Shown here: positions 10,326 to 22,723 of the stretch, in pieces
Layout: each line of letters opens with the position of its first letter
How positions within the stretch are numbered: position 1 is the first letter of the stretch
Assembly: GCA_023053575.1 (NCBI GenBank)
Contig: JAKZAP010000004.1
Span: forward strand, 16,565,624-16,629,623
Reading direction: 5' to 3'
DNA: 64,000 bases
Source of the DNA: Branchinecta lynchi
Lineage: Eukaryota > Arthropoda > Branchiopoda > Anostraca > Branchinectidae
Notes under the pieces: generated by a model
Told to the model about the DNA's origin: nothing
Seen by the model: the letters and a program-made list of their open reading frames with translations, nothing else
Databases searched by the model: none
Made by a program: the position numbers and the translations under genes

Positions 10326-13137
10326 ATATTGGTAAGTGTGTCTCTTTGGCCGCGATGTGTTAACCTTAGAGTATTGAATGTTTGTGGTTCAGATCATGTT
10401 CCGGTGGAGGCGTATTTCAGTTTTTGTGGTTTGCAAATTGAGAGGAAAAGTAATGAAATAGGTATACTCCAGAATGGGCAAGATTTAGATATGTTAGTGC
10501 GAAGACCTCTAACATTAGAAGGAGTTAGCCAAAAACAGGTGGAACTTCAGCTATCAGAACTACAAGTTTGGGATAACTTAGGTGTAGATGTAACGAAAGA
10601 AGACATAGAACAAGGTATAGCTCTCTTCGTTGATAAGGTTTATGAAGTAGGATCAGGACTAAGTAAATCCCAAAGTAATAGGAAACGGATAACTAAGGGC
10701 AGAGGTAAGGGTTTCTTTGATCATGAATGTTCCCAGGCTAGAGAAGAGGTAGTTCGTTGTTATTTGTTGATGAAGAAGGATCTATCTGGTTGTCGTAATG
10801 ACTTAGTAATTAGTTATAAGAATACTAGGAAGGTATATAAAGATTTGTTGAAGAAGAAAAAATGGTTAAAAGAGCAGGAGGAGAGGAGCCAGCTGGTTAA
10901 AAATTTTAAGAGTAAGGATAGCTCGGCGTTTTGGAAGGGGGTAAAAAATATGATTGAAGGTCATCCGTCTAATAGCCAGACGCCACCAGCAGCTTCTTGG
11001 CCAGAATACATTGAAAATCAAGAGGACGATTGTATGGAAGAAGATCCGGTTCTGTCTAATATGGAACAGGAACTGAGTAACCAGGCGTATTATCCAGCGA
11101 ATGAGGAAGATTATGAATTGTTAGGAGAAATAGGTGAAGAGGAGGTTTGGAAGGCTTTAAAAAAGATGAAAGGAAAGTCAGCTCGAGGTATTGATGGAAT
11201 ACCCGCGATGTTTTGGAAGTGGGGTAAGGTTTATGTGATTCCATTGTTGGCCCAAATTTTCTCTTGTATCGTAGACAAAGTTTGTTGGCCTAAGCAGTGG
11301 CATATTTCAGTAGTCACGCCCATATTAAAAAAAGGAGATAAAAGTAAGCATGAAAATTATAGGGGAATTCACTTAGGGACTACGTTGAATAAGCTGTTTT
11401 GTAAAGTAATAGATGTTAGATTACAGGATTGGTTAGGAAAGAATGATAAGTTGAGTAGAGTCCAGGCAGGTTTCAGGGAGGGGTATAGTACGGTTGACCA
11501 GATTTACACGTTGAGTATTCTAGTTAGGAAACATTTATCTGTAAGGAAGGGAAGGTTATACGTAGGTTTCGTGGATTTGAAAGGAGCGTTTGATAATGTA
11601 AAGCGAGGACTCTTAGTTAAGACCCTTCTGGATATAGGATTGCCTGGTAAGCTAGTCAGGCTCATAATATACTCTAGTATATATTTTGTAGTTCGGGTAG
11701 GCAGGGATTTGTCTCGTAAAATTCGTTCCCGGAAGGGTGTTAAGCAGGGATGCACACTGTCGCCGAAACTGTTCTCCTTATATATTAATGATTTGGAAAA
11801 CGTTATGATGAATAATGGAGCCCCCACGGTAAGCCTAGACGTGATAGCACTTTGTATGTTACTGTTTGCAGATGACATTGCCCTGATTGCAGATTCCCGA
11901 CAATCTTATTTGTAAATTATTTGATATGTTAGAACAATACCTTCAAATTAAGGAATTAGAGCTGAATGCTAAGAAAACATTGGTGGTGGTATTTCGGAAA
12001 GGGGGTAAGGTAGACCAGGAACCTCGGCTAAAATTTAAAGGTCAAGATCTAGAATATAGTGATGAATTTACATTCCTAGGTTGTAAGTTGAAGTTCAATG
12101 GAAAATTTTCTAGTCAGTTTGATTTTAGTTGGAAAAAGGGAATACGTAGTATAAATATGGTTCTTAGGAGTAAGTTAAGTAGGATTGAAGATATGAAGCT
12201 ACAGAAGCATGTGTTTAATACAAAGATTATCCCTGTTATGCATTACGGTTCTGAAGTATGGGGTTTTGGTAGAAGTGAGAAGATAGAACAGCTACAGCTA
12301 AGATATTTTAAGAGAATTTACGAGTACAGTAGTCATAACAGGAGATCTAGGACTATCAAGCCTACGGCGTAAGCGATGGATAAGTATGATAGGGCTATGG
12401 GAGAAGTTATTGCAATTACCGCGTATTAGAATAGTAAAAGCAGCTTATAAGGAATGCATAAGGGACGAGTCGCCAGACTCTTGGACAAATAATATTAAGG
12501 ACATATTAGAAAATTGTGGTTTTTCAATTTGGTGGAACGCAGGTGATGGACCAGGACTACCTGTTGGAGAGGTTGCACGTGCGGTGGCAGGTAGACTTTT
12601 GGACCAGGAAATTCAAGCATGGCACCTGGCAAAAAGTCTGTCACCTTCTTTAAGGTTTTATACTTCAGCCGAAGAGACATGGGGGGAAGAGGTTTATTTT
12701 AAGGCTGGGTATTAAGTGGGTGGATCTAAGAATTTTAATTAGTTGCCAGGCTGATTGTTTGCCATTGAGAAAACGGAGGAAATATTTGGGGAATAAATTA
12801 GGACGTACTGGTCCCTACTTTTGCCCTATGTGTGGTAGCGAGAATGAGAATTTGTTACATCTGATGTGTGAATGCCGTCGTGAGCTAGGTGACCAGCGGG
12901 TTGAGATTTTTGGGAATGTAACTAAAATATATGACGAAGTATGGATGATGAGCGTTATTGGAAGTAAGTGTTTTCAAGATTTGAAGAGGCTGGTAAGGTT
13001 CCTAAAAATAGCTTTAGCCCACAGAGAGAATTTCCTTTAGTTTAGTTCTACTATTTCGTTCAAGTGTTCTCTTTTTTTTTTGTAACCATTTTTGCCATGG
13101 CCTCAGGCTTTTTGTGCAATAAATTCTATTCTATCCT
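10326..13137 (+). pseudogene. non-LTR retrotransposon, endonuclease end, reverse transcriptase, C-terminal zinc region and 3' end
   Basis: It starts with the end of the endonuclease (GSDHVPVEAYF; SDHxP is the last catalytic motif). RT motifs follow: PILKKGDKSKHENYRGIHL, QAGFREGYSTVDQIY, FVDLKGAFDNV (motif A), GVKQGCTLSPKLFSLYIND (motif B) and LLFADDIALIADS (motif C, about 11865-11905). A stop or frameshift at about 11910 moves the thumb (ELNAKKTLVVVFRKGGK, FTFLGCKL) to another frame up to 12372. Two more breaks follow at about 12380 and 12717. The C-terminus has the Cys/His cluster CPMCGSENENLLHLMCEC. The 3' end has CAATAAATTCTATTC at about 13120. It is dead by several frame breaks, though motifs A to C are intact. 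Clade not assigned. Confidence 0.85.
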
Positions 13138-13439
13138 AAGGGCAAGAGGAGCTACTCCTCTGTTCCAAACAGCTTGGTCACACTTGGCTCATTTCCTGGC
13201 TTTTTGGGTTACAAAAGTAGAAAAAAGAAAAAGATACAACTAATTCTGAAGGCTGTCGTTTCAAATTCAGGAGATCAATTAGAGCAAAACGGCGTGTATA
13301 ATTATGTTACAGGAACCCTAATTGCAGTCTGCTTATTATCCACAAGCTGCTACAAAGCCGATCAATTCTCAAGTCCCCCAGGGAGTTTCAGTTGTTTGTC
13401 GAATAGGCGGCTTTTTGAGCCCACTGTGATTAAGCTCTA

Positions 13440-13760
13440 AGAGGCAATGAGATGACTCGCCACTCTGCAGTTTGGAACGTGTCGAATAAATACACTGGAG
13501 TGTACTTATCCCCTCAAGAATGATAAAGAGGACTGCAAATCCAGATTCCTTTCCTGTCCTGAGGGAATATTAGCATACTAATAATAAGCTGAGGGACCGT
13601 GTTTTCTCCCATATATGAAGAAGTATTAACGAACGTCTCCGACACCTCCCAGCTCGGAACGTGTCAATAAAGAAACCCGAGTGCAATTATCCCATAGAGA
13701 ATGACAGAGCATAGAAACAACTCCTTTCGATTCGGTCCCAGAAGGTATTACCGCGTTTTA
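13440..13760. repeat. two-unit tandem duplication, about 175 bp
   Basis: TTTGGAACGTGTCGAATAAA ... TTATCCCCTCAAGAATGA (13470) and CTCGGAACGTGTCAATAAAG ... TTATCCCATAGAGAATGA (13652) are diverged copies. No coding potential seen. Confidence 0.55.
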
Positions 13761-15049
13761 TAGGATAACGACAACAAAAGTAAGCTTACCACAGACACCG
13801 CAGTTGGTTCTAGCAAATACAAACAACATACCATCTGGATCTGACACAACATTAGTGAGGCGTTGACAAACCCTTCACCCATGGGCGGCCTCGGAAAGCG
13901 TGTGGTATGTACTAGTACGAAATACTTTCATTCATAACATATAGAGCGGGTTTCACCCTTCTAATAATAGTAGCTATTATTATTATTTATGTTCCAACCT
14001 CATGTAAAGTTACTACGCTGATCGTTCCAACTTTCTCAAAATAGTAACTAATAGTAGCTATTTGCTTACCACGCTCGGAAGCGTAGTCAGCGTGGTAACT
14101 ACGATCTCTGTGAAGTGATTGGCCCCATCAGCGGCACGATATTTTACCGAAAATAGGAAAATTCGTTCCAGACTTGACGCCAAAAAGCCAGGATCCGAGA
14201 AGTCATGCGTAGTAACTATGGTAAGAAGGGTGGAATACGCTCATAATGGCCGTGACTGTCAGAACCTGCGACTGTGCAGGTCTTCTCGATCTTGCAGAGG
14301 TGACCCCACGTCGTCAGTCCAGCTAGTTAGCAGAAATCGCGGATAGACTATCAAGTCAATGGAAATTGACTTTATAGGTCGGTTAAGTGAGAGGACTATC
14401 TGAAGTTATGCAGCCAAGCTTTCGTTTCACCAAACCATGTTTCTGAATTCGAATGGAAAGCCCCGTTTTAGCAGACAAGCACCAGTTTTAAACTGAAGAT
14501 GGATTAAAATCTATAAGTGCGAATGCGGCAGTTTCCTGGCCTCACAGCCAATACATCTTCTTTGAATGATAAATAGAAAAATTTACAGAATAAAAAAAGT
14601 GTCATTTTCCCACGAGTCCGAAAGTGCTGCCGTCTATTGTTTCTACCCGTTTGTGTTTGTGATTTCAGCTGAGCTATCATTACGTTTCTTACACTTGGGA
14701 GTGAGGAAGATAAATGAAATCAGATGGCCACAGATGGGCCTCTTTAACTTTAAAAGTTCTCTCACCGCTGAAGAAATTAAAGCTTATCCTTTGCTCCTTT
14801 CTAAGTTGTGAAATTAGAAAATTGGCCTACGGCAAAAAAGTCAACTTTTGAACTAATACAAATAGAATGTTTTTTTTCAACGGCATTCGGTAGACCTCGA
14901 TAAGCTTTTCTGGTAAAAAATTCCTTCATCAGATACAAGAGTTTGAAAGTTTGGAGGGGTCGACAACTTCAGTAGTGAGGTACACACTGAAACCAAAAAG
15001 AGGCCAATCCTAATTGTGAGACATGTAGGGTAGCCTACTTGTAAGCAAC
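13761..15049. other. unannotated intron-like sequence
   Basis: About 1.3 kb left of the 15-kb array. It includes a CGTAGTCAGCGTGGTAACTA / GTTACTACGCTGATCG inverted pair (14013-14102). The short open frames here have no recognisable product, and no repeat of the named families is seen. Confidence 0.4.
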
Positions 15050-16450
15050 AGTCGGCTGCTATACCATAATCATCTTCAGCGATGAGGGGTTAGCAACGTT
15101 GGTAGTTGGTGTACCTATTAATCCTATTATTTCTTTCCTGTGTATTTGATCGTGAGAAGAATTTGGTACCATGTCTATCAAGGGGAGATGGACTTGTAAG
15201 TATGAATCGGTTGCTAGAAGGGGTTCATTAGGGGCTAGAAACTTGTGAAAATTGGTGCACATTTTAGTCTCCTTGGTCTATCACTGTAACATGGAGTTAG
15301 TGGAGGAGTTTAGTGGTAGGGTGCAAACTCAAACAAAGAATAGGCAGAAACCAATTGTGAGACATGTCAGGGACTTGTAACTCTTGCAAGTAAGAATTGG
15401 CTGTTATACCATAATCATCTTCGGCGGTGAGAGGTTTCCGACCGTCTTAACGCAACGGATACAAATGATAATGTAAAACAACGACATAGTTTCAAAATAA
15501 TTAGCAGAGTGGCATCTATGGTATTTTGATCCTGAAAAGTTACGGATAGCTTGATAATACCAACTAGATTATGTACGATAATGTTCCAAGTTTCCACCAG
15601 TCACGATGTCGACGACTGAAAAGGATAAAGTTCAACTGGCTGTTTTTGTTTACTTGTAAGCAAAAATCGACTGTTGGACCATAATCTTTTTCGGGGATGA
15701 GGGCCTTGTAACTTTTGCTAGTTGGTGTACCTATTAATCCTATTCTTTGAAAACTAATTTGGTACTATGTCTGTCACGGGGAGATGGACTTTACTTGTAA
15801 GTAGGAATTGGTTGCTAGAAGGGGTTCATAAGGGGCTAGAAAGTAGTGCAAATTGGTGCACATTTTATTTGAACTCTTTAAATCTGAGGGTAAGATATTG
15901 AGTCTCCGTGATCTATCACTGTTAACTTAGAATTAAGTCTTTCAGGGGTTGACAAGTTTAATTATTATCACTCAAACAAAGAATAGGTGGAACCCAACTG
16001 TGAGACAAGTCAGGGACTTGTAACTAACAGTCGGCACTTACACCATAATCATATTCGGCGATTAAGGGCTTTCAAATTTTCCTAGAATGTGTACCTATTT
16101 TGTTTCCGGTGTTTTTGATGATAAGAAAAGTTTGGTTCATGTCGTCGTTCAAGAATCGATTGTTAAAGCATTGCTATTTTCATGAGATGCTAGAATAGCC
16201 TATGGTGATGGACTTTCACTGTAACCTAGAATTAAGTGTTAACGCTGCGGGATAACCATGTGATTACAAATGATAATGTACAACAACGATTTATGTTACG
16301 CAATAATTAGTAGAGGTATTTTGGTATTTTTAACTAAAAAGCTATGGGTAGCTTTATAATGCCAAATAGGTTATATAAGATAATGTTCCAAGTTTCCACA
16401 AGTCACGATGTCCACGACTGAAAAGGATAAAGTTCAACTGGCTGCAAAGT
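15050..16450. repeat. degenerate tandem repeat in IVD intron 7
   Basis: ACCATAATCATCTTCGGCGA-like strings at 15062, 15408, 15675 and 16036. A longer block, ATGTTCCAAGTTTCCACCAG through GAAAAGGATAAAGTTCAACT, is repeated about 805 bp apart (15580 and 16385). Confidence 0.65.
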
Positions 16451-16916
16451 CAATTTAGTCTCTACTTCCGATATTCTGTTTTTTTTTTGTTCAAGGCTGC
16501 GGGATAACCATGTGATTACAGATTATGTCATTAGTTCAGAAAAATATTCTTCATGGTTTGGAACATACCATTTTGAAACTTCGATGGGTTGACAAATGCA
16601 GCATTTAACCGTTAGCGAAGAAACAAAACCAAAGTGTTGCGCGCAACACTTTAGTCGGCGAAGCCGAACAAAGGTTGCTGTAACACTTTAAATATTAATT
16701 ACTTAATTATTTCCCTTTTGGTCCGAGTTTCTTGCTAAAAATCTATCTTGATCATGCCCACTGGCGTTTCAAGTTCTGTTTAATATAAAGCTATTTTCCA
16801 AATAGCATCTAAAGAGCCAATAAGGAAGAGTGGATTCGAGGCCTAATCTCGAAATGTTATCAAGAATGACGAATAAGTCTGATTAACTCCTTTTTAAGAC
16901 GAATACTACAAACAAA

Positions 16917-17477
16917 CAGTGTTTCCACTAGCTCCTTTTTATAATCCGTTAAATGTCGGAAGTTTTCCGTAGAAAATCCGTAAATGGCGTTTGAGATTCA
17001 GTAGAATTTTCCGTAAGCCACTAGGGGCCACAAAAGCCCCATGGTCCAAGTACATGACCGCAAAAACCCGGCAGCTTTTTCTGTCGTAATCATTCACAGG
17101 TACAAGATTGAAATTTCGCCCAGATTTGAAAATTTTATTCTCTTTTGCTGGCCAGTAAAGGCTCTCCAAAATTTCCTTTTCTGTAAGGGTTTTCATCTTT
17201 ACAAAATACTTTAGGAACGAACCTAACAGATTCAGTGATGATATGATGCAAATCTGGGCCGATTTTCGTCGAAATACCGGACTCGTATACCTCGGCCGAT
17301 TTAAAGAAGAAGAAGATTGGGTAAATATTGTAAGGGAAGGGTGAATATTAGTACAAAATAACATTTTCAATAGGATTCCGTAGGTATTCCGTAGATTCCG
17401 TAACTGCGTTCTTTTGTCCGTAGACAGACATCAAATTCCGTAGATCTACGGAAAAATCCGTAGAAGTGGAACCACTG
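16917..17477 (-). mobile_element. hAT-like non-autonomous element with 8-bp target duplication
   Basis: The ends are CAGTGTTTCCACT and, in reverse complement, CAGTGGTTCCACT (12 of 13 identical). They are flanked by a perfect duplication CAAACAAA at 16909-16916 and 17478-17485. This 8-bp duplication and CAGTG start are typical of hAT elements. The interior is rich in TTCCGTAGA/ATCCGTA repeats near both ends. A 143-codon minus-strand open frame (16939-17370) spans it, but its translation has no recognised transposase motif. It lies 263 bp beyond the donor of IVD exon 7. Confidence 0.8.
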
Positions 17478-17739
17478 CAAACAAATGAGTGCTTAATGAG
17501 GTTCATTCCTTTTTGTTCGCAACTCAGAAGGAGATGAGGCATCGTATTTCATACCTCCTAATTTGTTTCAATTTTGAAACTCATGTCACAGCAATCTTTC
17601 TGGAGGGTCTGAACAATCACCTACGCAATATTCCTGGAACCAGAATTAGCGGGCTTGACGGTTTCTTTCTGTTTATGAATAGCCTACCTAATGTCTAAGA
17701 TCGATTTCCTCCCCTGCAAGATATAAATATTTCACTCAC

Positions 17740-17908
17740 CTAGGCACTGAATAGCATCGAGTGAAACTTGAGTGGCTTTCTCAGCACAATAGAGAATCAC
17801 TCCGGCACAGTCCTTGTTACTCATGTGACCTCTGTCGCAAGCTCGAGCAACGTTGTACAAGTAGCTTCTGCAGGCGTTCAAGCTGGTATACATGTCAGCC
17901 AATTTTGC
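17740..17908 (-). CDS. IVD: isovaleryl-CoA dehydrogenase, coding exon 7
   Basis: The exon has 56 codons plus one base (acceptor ATTTTCAG, donor CTAG|GTGAGT; enters phase 0, leaves phase 1). It encodes [20 protein letters not shown], then [20 protein letters not shown] and [17 protein letters not shown] is the beginning of the family motif that continues GGxGY in the next exon. The remaining roughly 45 residues (GGNGY loop to the C-terminus) are not encoded anywhere I can see between 1 and 17739, so the last exon or exons lie left of the window, at least 17.7 kb away. Confidence 0.9.
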
Positions 17909-18510
17909 CTGAAAATGGATGGTGCGATGAAGGTCCTAGCACGCGTTCTTGGTACACATATAGTTCAAACAGGGAGTTATCAGCAAAAGACAAAAAAGTA
18001 AACCCCACCGAAAAAATACGTAAAAATGGAAACGAGTGCTCGAGCAAGAGCTTTAAATGCTTGCGCAATCCATACAGTAACTCGATTCGTGGTATAGATT
18101 TTAGTATTATGTTTAGTGCGTGTACATCTTTTTTGGTTCCTTTTCTTCTTACCCGCCGCGTTCAAGCTTCATTTCAGCGTCGTCTAGCAGAAAACTCTCG
18201 CACTCCGTAGATACTCACACTATCATCAGTTTCAAGCAAATACTTTAGATCCAACGCCAAGAGTATACGAGGGGTTGAAAACTTGGAATTACATGACCTC
18301 GAAGTTGGCCTAAAAATGTCTGACCTATAATGCTGATGCACCCTACTTTCGTAACTACATTCCATGAGAATTCCATGAGCATTACGCTCTCCACGGGTCT
18401 CTTACTGCTGATGCGTAGAAACGGTTTATCTGAATTTTGCCGAGTTTTTGCTAGAAGAAAATGGGTCTAGGAAAAGGCTTAAATAGACAAAGCTGTGTAT
18501 AGTCTGATAT

Positions 18511-18720
18511 CAAGAGCTAGAAGCTCACATGGCAATTGCATGGCTGGGTCAGAGGGTGAAAGTAGGAATTTGCCATTTTTTTTACTTTTTTTATAATTCG
18601 TAAGCAAAGACATAAGAATGATCATGGGCCCTTGGAAATCAAGACAATGTACTGTCTGGTGAAAAGCATTTTACTTTTGCACTACTTTTGTGATCAAGAA
18701 TAAATAAGGTGAGAATTTAG
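18511..18720 (+). repeat. Rep-A left end (copy 3, left piece)
   Basis: CAAGAGCTAGAAGCTCACAT followed by GGCTGGGTCAGAGGGTGAAA matches the left end of copy 1. The copy then runs into unrelated sequence and appears to resume near 19600. Confidence 0.6.
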
Positions 18721-19599
18721 AAAACTTGAATCAAGCTGATGGTCTTTTTGCGATTCTCATTTACCGGGGATGGAACCTACCCAGCACCTGCCCCGACCAC
18801 AGAGTAATTATTGGTGCTGTTTCTTCTGATCGCCGTTCGTCGCGTCAAGAAAGTGCGCAGAATTCAAAATAAACAGAAAGAGGTAAACATTTTGCCCTTC
18901 TCCCTCCAACAAATCACAGCTACCACCAGCTACCACCAGTCTGGTGGTAGTCTGGTAGTAGCTCATGACTCACAGCTACCACCAGTCTGGATAAATGAGA
19001 TGAGGAGATGCTGTACGGCGTTTTTCTTAACTGCACGAGAATGGCATGCATTAAATTTTGTGTAGAGAGTACAACTTAACAAAAAAATATAATAACTCTT
19101 TGATTACATTTCGCCAGCTAAATGACTTAAATTGTCCAAACTAAATACCTTTCCAGAAGCAATTCTTTACAGTCTGAGACGACTATCCTATTGAATCTGA
19201 ACTAAATGCATGCGTGTCGGTCTATACCTCAGCATTCCAGTTGCTTAATTGCTCCCTGAGTCATCAAATCCCACATTCCCTTGGGCTTCATCGCCTTTGT
19301 GAAAGGTCGTGATAAAATAAGTTCATTTGATACAATGAAATGAAAGCTTTTATCAATTATTTTTAAAGCTTATGATTATTTTTATCATTATTTTTAAGCT
19401 TATTTTTATCATCCGTGCAGAAATCAGTACTTTTTCAACCACCCGCCTTTTCTGTCATTTGCTCTAGAGGTAACACTTGATAATGTAAGAGGCCACACGC
19501 GAAGCTCTAGCCCCGGTAAATCAGAATCACAAAAAAAAACTACTTAGCTTGCTGAGATGGAGGTTATTCGGGTTCTAAATTCTCCCGTTATTTATTCTT

Positions 19600-20440
19600 T
19601 CTGTGATGATGCCGACTTTAAGGGCGCTAGAAATTCATCTGTAAGCAAAATCCTTAAGGCAAAAATGATGACGGGCTCATCGGGATCATGAAAATGTATA
19701 TTTTGCTCGTAAGTATTTTTGTACTTTAAGGAATTTTCATTTGTAAGGTAAACTCTTGAGACAAAAATTATCATGGGCCCTTGCGGGATCAAGGGGACCC
19801 AAGAGGATCATTTACGGGTGGGCGTAGTGACGGGCAGAAGTAGTGACGGGTGGACGTAGTGATGAGTGGGCGTTGTGAAGGGTGGACGTAGTGAAAGGTG
19901 GGCTTAGTGACGGGTGGACTAACTGTCGGAAAAATTGGGCGAACTAACATTTAGGCGAACTGTCGAAAAAGTGGGCGAACTGACGGAATTTTTAGGCGAA
20001 GTGACGGGTGGACGTAGTGACGGGTGGACGTAGTGACGGGTTCCCAATTAATCTAGTATTACATATTTTATATTTCTACGTTGTCGATGTTGTCGAGTAC
20101 AGCCACGTTTCATCGTCCTAGCACATCTGGAAGTGCCTTGACTCTCGATCACCAGGATTCAAGACTCCAAATCCACCCCACAGTGCCCAACTCCGATCTG
20201 GTTCTACAACTGATGTACCTAGGACTTGTGCTTGTTCTTCCCACCAAGTTTCATCCCGACCGCTCCGCTCTAAACGTGTCACAAAATTTCCGGTTCTCCC
20301 CACTGACCCCCCCCCCCCCTCCCACATTCATCGGATCCAGTCCGGCCTTGAAACGGGACATACTGAGACACGAGGTCTTTCCAGATATCAAATTTCATTA
20401 AGACCCGATGACCCGTTCGAAATTATGCAACTCGAGATTT
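19600..20440 (+). repeat. Rep-A copy 3, right piece, containing a minisatellite
   Basis: It has the TTTAAGGGCGCTAGAAATTC unit at 19617 and GC-rich units from 20105 (CATCGTCCTAGCACATCTGG). No right hairpin was found, so the right end is deleted. Confidence 0.6.
19812..20044 (+). repeat. minisatellite, GACGGGTGGACGTAGT units
   Basis: About a dozen diverged 14-18 bp units (TGGACGTAGTGACGGG, with GGGCGAACTGACGG variants) lie in tandem inside Rep-A copy 3. Confidence 0.8.
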
Positions 20441-20445
20441 GGTAC

Positions 20446-21140
20446 GTCTCCTATACATTCACTAGTCACATCCTGTTTGTCCGCTCTTCCTAGCAATGCC
20501 TGTTATGCTCAGCATTTCATGCATAATATTTGTCGGGAAAACAGATAACATCCCAAGTATTGTCTGTTGAAACCGCGCATCCTTGTGTTTGTTATGAAAC
20601 TTCTGACAGTAAAGAGCCACAAATATTTATCTTGTAGAAATTCAAGACCAAGGAGTGAAGACAAACTGATATGCTAGCATATTGCTAGCTGCACCCTTCT
20701 TTACTCAGTACTTTATGTAGGCAACAGAATTCAGCATAATATACGTATGAAGACTTCTTTCTTAGAAATCCAATCATGTGAAGGTATGGAAGAAAAATCA
20801 TAAGCGTTCCTTTCCTATTGTCCGAATTCTTTCCGCTTCTGACTCCGTTCACTTAGTCTCTCAACAAGTCAAATTGCTGTAAAATGGGAATTCCAGCTCT
20901 GATTTTTCTACCACATCCCAAACTCCTATGAGGGATTTTATCACCTTTCATTTTTGCGATTAAGAATCTACTTTGAGTTTCATGTGGGGGGGGGGGGGGG
21001 GGGTCGCAATCCATTTTCTGTGTGTAAACCGGCAGACATGATGAGCGGTTTTACGTAGGCTAAACGGATGGCAGAAACTTCGCGAACAAGCGAACACAGG
21101 GGTTTAGTTACAAAAATACTTGCAGAGGGGTCACTGTCTT
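20446..21140. other. intron 6 of IVD, no repeat recognised, G tract
   Basis: Apart from a run of about 16-18 G at 20987-21003 I see nothing here but ordinary AT-rich sequence up to the donor of exon 6. Confidence 0.4.
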
Positions 21141-21142
21141 AC

Positions 21143-21233
21143 CTGCACTAGCTGGAATTCGCCTATCCTCTGGCCGAACTGCTTCCTCACATGTACATAC
21201 TCGAAGGCAGTATCACAACATGCTTGCATGATT
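21143..21233 (-). CDS. IVD: isovaleryl-CoA dehydrogenase, coding exon 6 (C-terminal helical domain)
   Basis: The exon is 91 nt between TTGGCTTTTCAG and CAG|GTAAGA (enters phase 2, leaves phase 0). With the split glycine codon it reads G-IMQACCDTAFEYVHVRKQ then FGQRIGEFQLVQ. The R-x-QFG-x-x-I-x-x-FQ-x-x-Q string is the universal FAD/dimer-contact motif of the acyl-CoA dehydrogenase C-terminal domain. The flanking intron sequence is occupied by Rep-B copies from 21381 onward. Confidence 0.9.
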
Positions 21234-21380
21234 CTGAAAAGCCAACAAATTACCGTCTGCGTGATTCAACCTTGTCGTCAGTAACATCAGCAGACACCAG
21301 ATAACATTTGCTGAATAAACGGAACTAGTAGTTTAATACGTCTTTCTCCTCGATCCATCATATTTAACTGACAGTTCTGT

Positions 21381-22525
21381 AACAAGCCCAAAGGTTTCGA
21401 TGGGATCCAAAAATTCAATATCTAATCCAGACAACTGGGTCTTGTCTTAGCCAGGTCCAGTCATCGCCAGACTCCTTGAACATTTTTACAACTAAAATTC
21501 AGAAACAGATTAAGGCCAAATAGCTAATAATCTAAGAAAACCAAGTTCAGATATGAATTCAGCATGTGTGTTTACCCCTATGAGTCACGTCTGTTTTGAC
21601 GAAAACTTTCTGCCAATTCTGCCAATATCCCGGTTTCGGCCGAACGCCAGAACTACTTCTCCGGCGAAAAAAGAAAGCTGAAAAACGAACTCAGGGTTTC
21701 TTTAGGTATTCTTTCCCCAGTACTGAACATCCAATCAACTTCATAAAAATTTAACTTATAACAAATTTGCCGACTCCAGCCGGATTCCGGTCGAAGTATA
21801 TGTCCGGGTAAAATATGATTGTCACACACGGTTCAGCATCTCTTCTCACCCCTAAATCGGTTATCTAATCAACTAGAAATAAAACTTTAACTTCTTACAA
21901 TTTTCCGGTTTAGGCCGGATTCCGGCCGAACTATATGTCCGGGTAGAAAATTGTTTTCACATAAGCGTTCAAAATGTCTTCTTGCCCTAAATCGAACATC
22001 TAATCAACTCGAAATAAAACTTTTAATTTTAACAAACTTTCCGGTTTCGGCCGGATTCCGGGCGAACTACTTGTCCGTAAAGAAAATGGTTTTCAGCATC
22101 GTCTTCAGTATCTCTTCCTACCCCTAAATCGAACATCTTATCAACTTCAAATAAAACTTTTACTTTTAACAAACTTTCCGGTTTGGGCCGGATTCTCCGG
22201 GCGAACTACTCGTCCGATGACAAAATGGTTTTCATCATCGTGCTCAGCATGTCTTCTTACCCCATAATCGACTATCACATTAGCTGTTTCAAAATGTTTT
22301 GTTAGCCCCTTAATTTGAACCCCCTCCCCCACCCCTAAAAGTAGGGCTACATAGCCCATCTATGAACTCGACTGGTCCGACGACCCAACGAATCCTCACA
22401 CCAAGTTTCATCAAAATATCTCATACCCTTCGAGAGTTATCGTGCTTACAGACGGACGGACGGACAGACGGACAACTTTTGCGGTGTCATAGGTATCCCT
22501 CCACTTACGTTTTCGGATCCCAAAA
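21381..22525 (+). repeat. Rep-B copy 4
   Basis: From AACAAGCCCAAAGGTTTCGA to CACTTACGTTTTCGGATCCC. Internal units of about 130 bp (AACTTTCCGGTTTGGGCCGG) and a GACGGACGGACGGACAGACG tract. It starts 148 bp from the acceptor side of IVD exon 6. Confidence 0.78.
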
Positions 22526-22723
22526 ACAAACATGGAGAAATCACGCGAGAAATTGCCAGGTTTTAGTGATTCTGATTTTTCCTTCAAACCAGCTACCCCC
22601 TATGCATTGTTAGTGACAAGGGACATACAAACCCATCTGACAAACAATATCATATGATGATGCGATAGATGTTTACAAAAAAAGCCCGAAGGGCCATTGC
22701 AAAACAATAAAAAAAACAAAAAA

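Noticed and set aside
13174..13440. 88-codon plus-strand frame right after the LINE 3' end
   Set aside because: It starts within the LINE flank, has no recognisable domain and no splice context.
16939..17370. 143-codon minus-strand frame as an independent gene
   Set aside because: It lies wholly inside a small hAT-like element and its translation contains the repeated end motifs.
1..17739. Last exon of IVD (GGxGY to the C-terminus)
   Set aside because: I searched the minus strand for the GGNGY region in the correct phase and found none, so I do not annotate it in the window.
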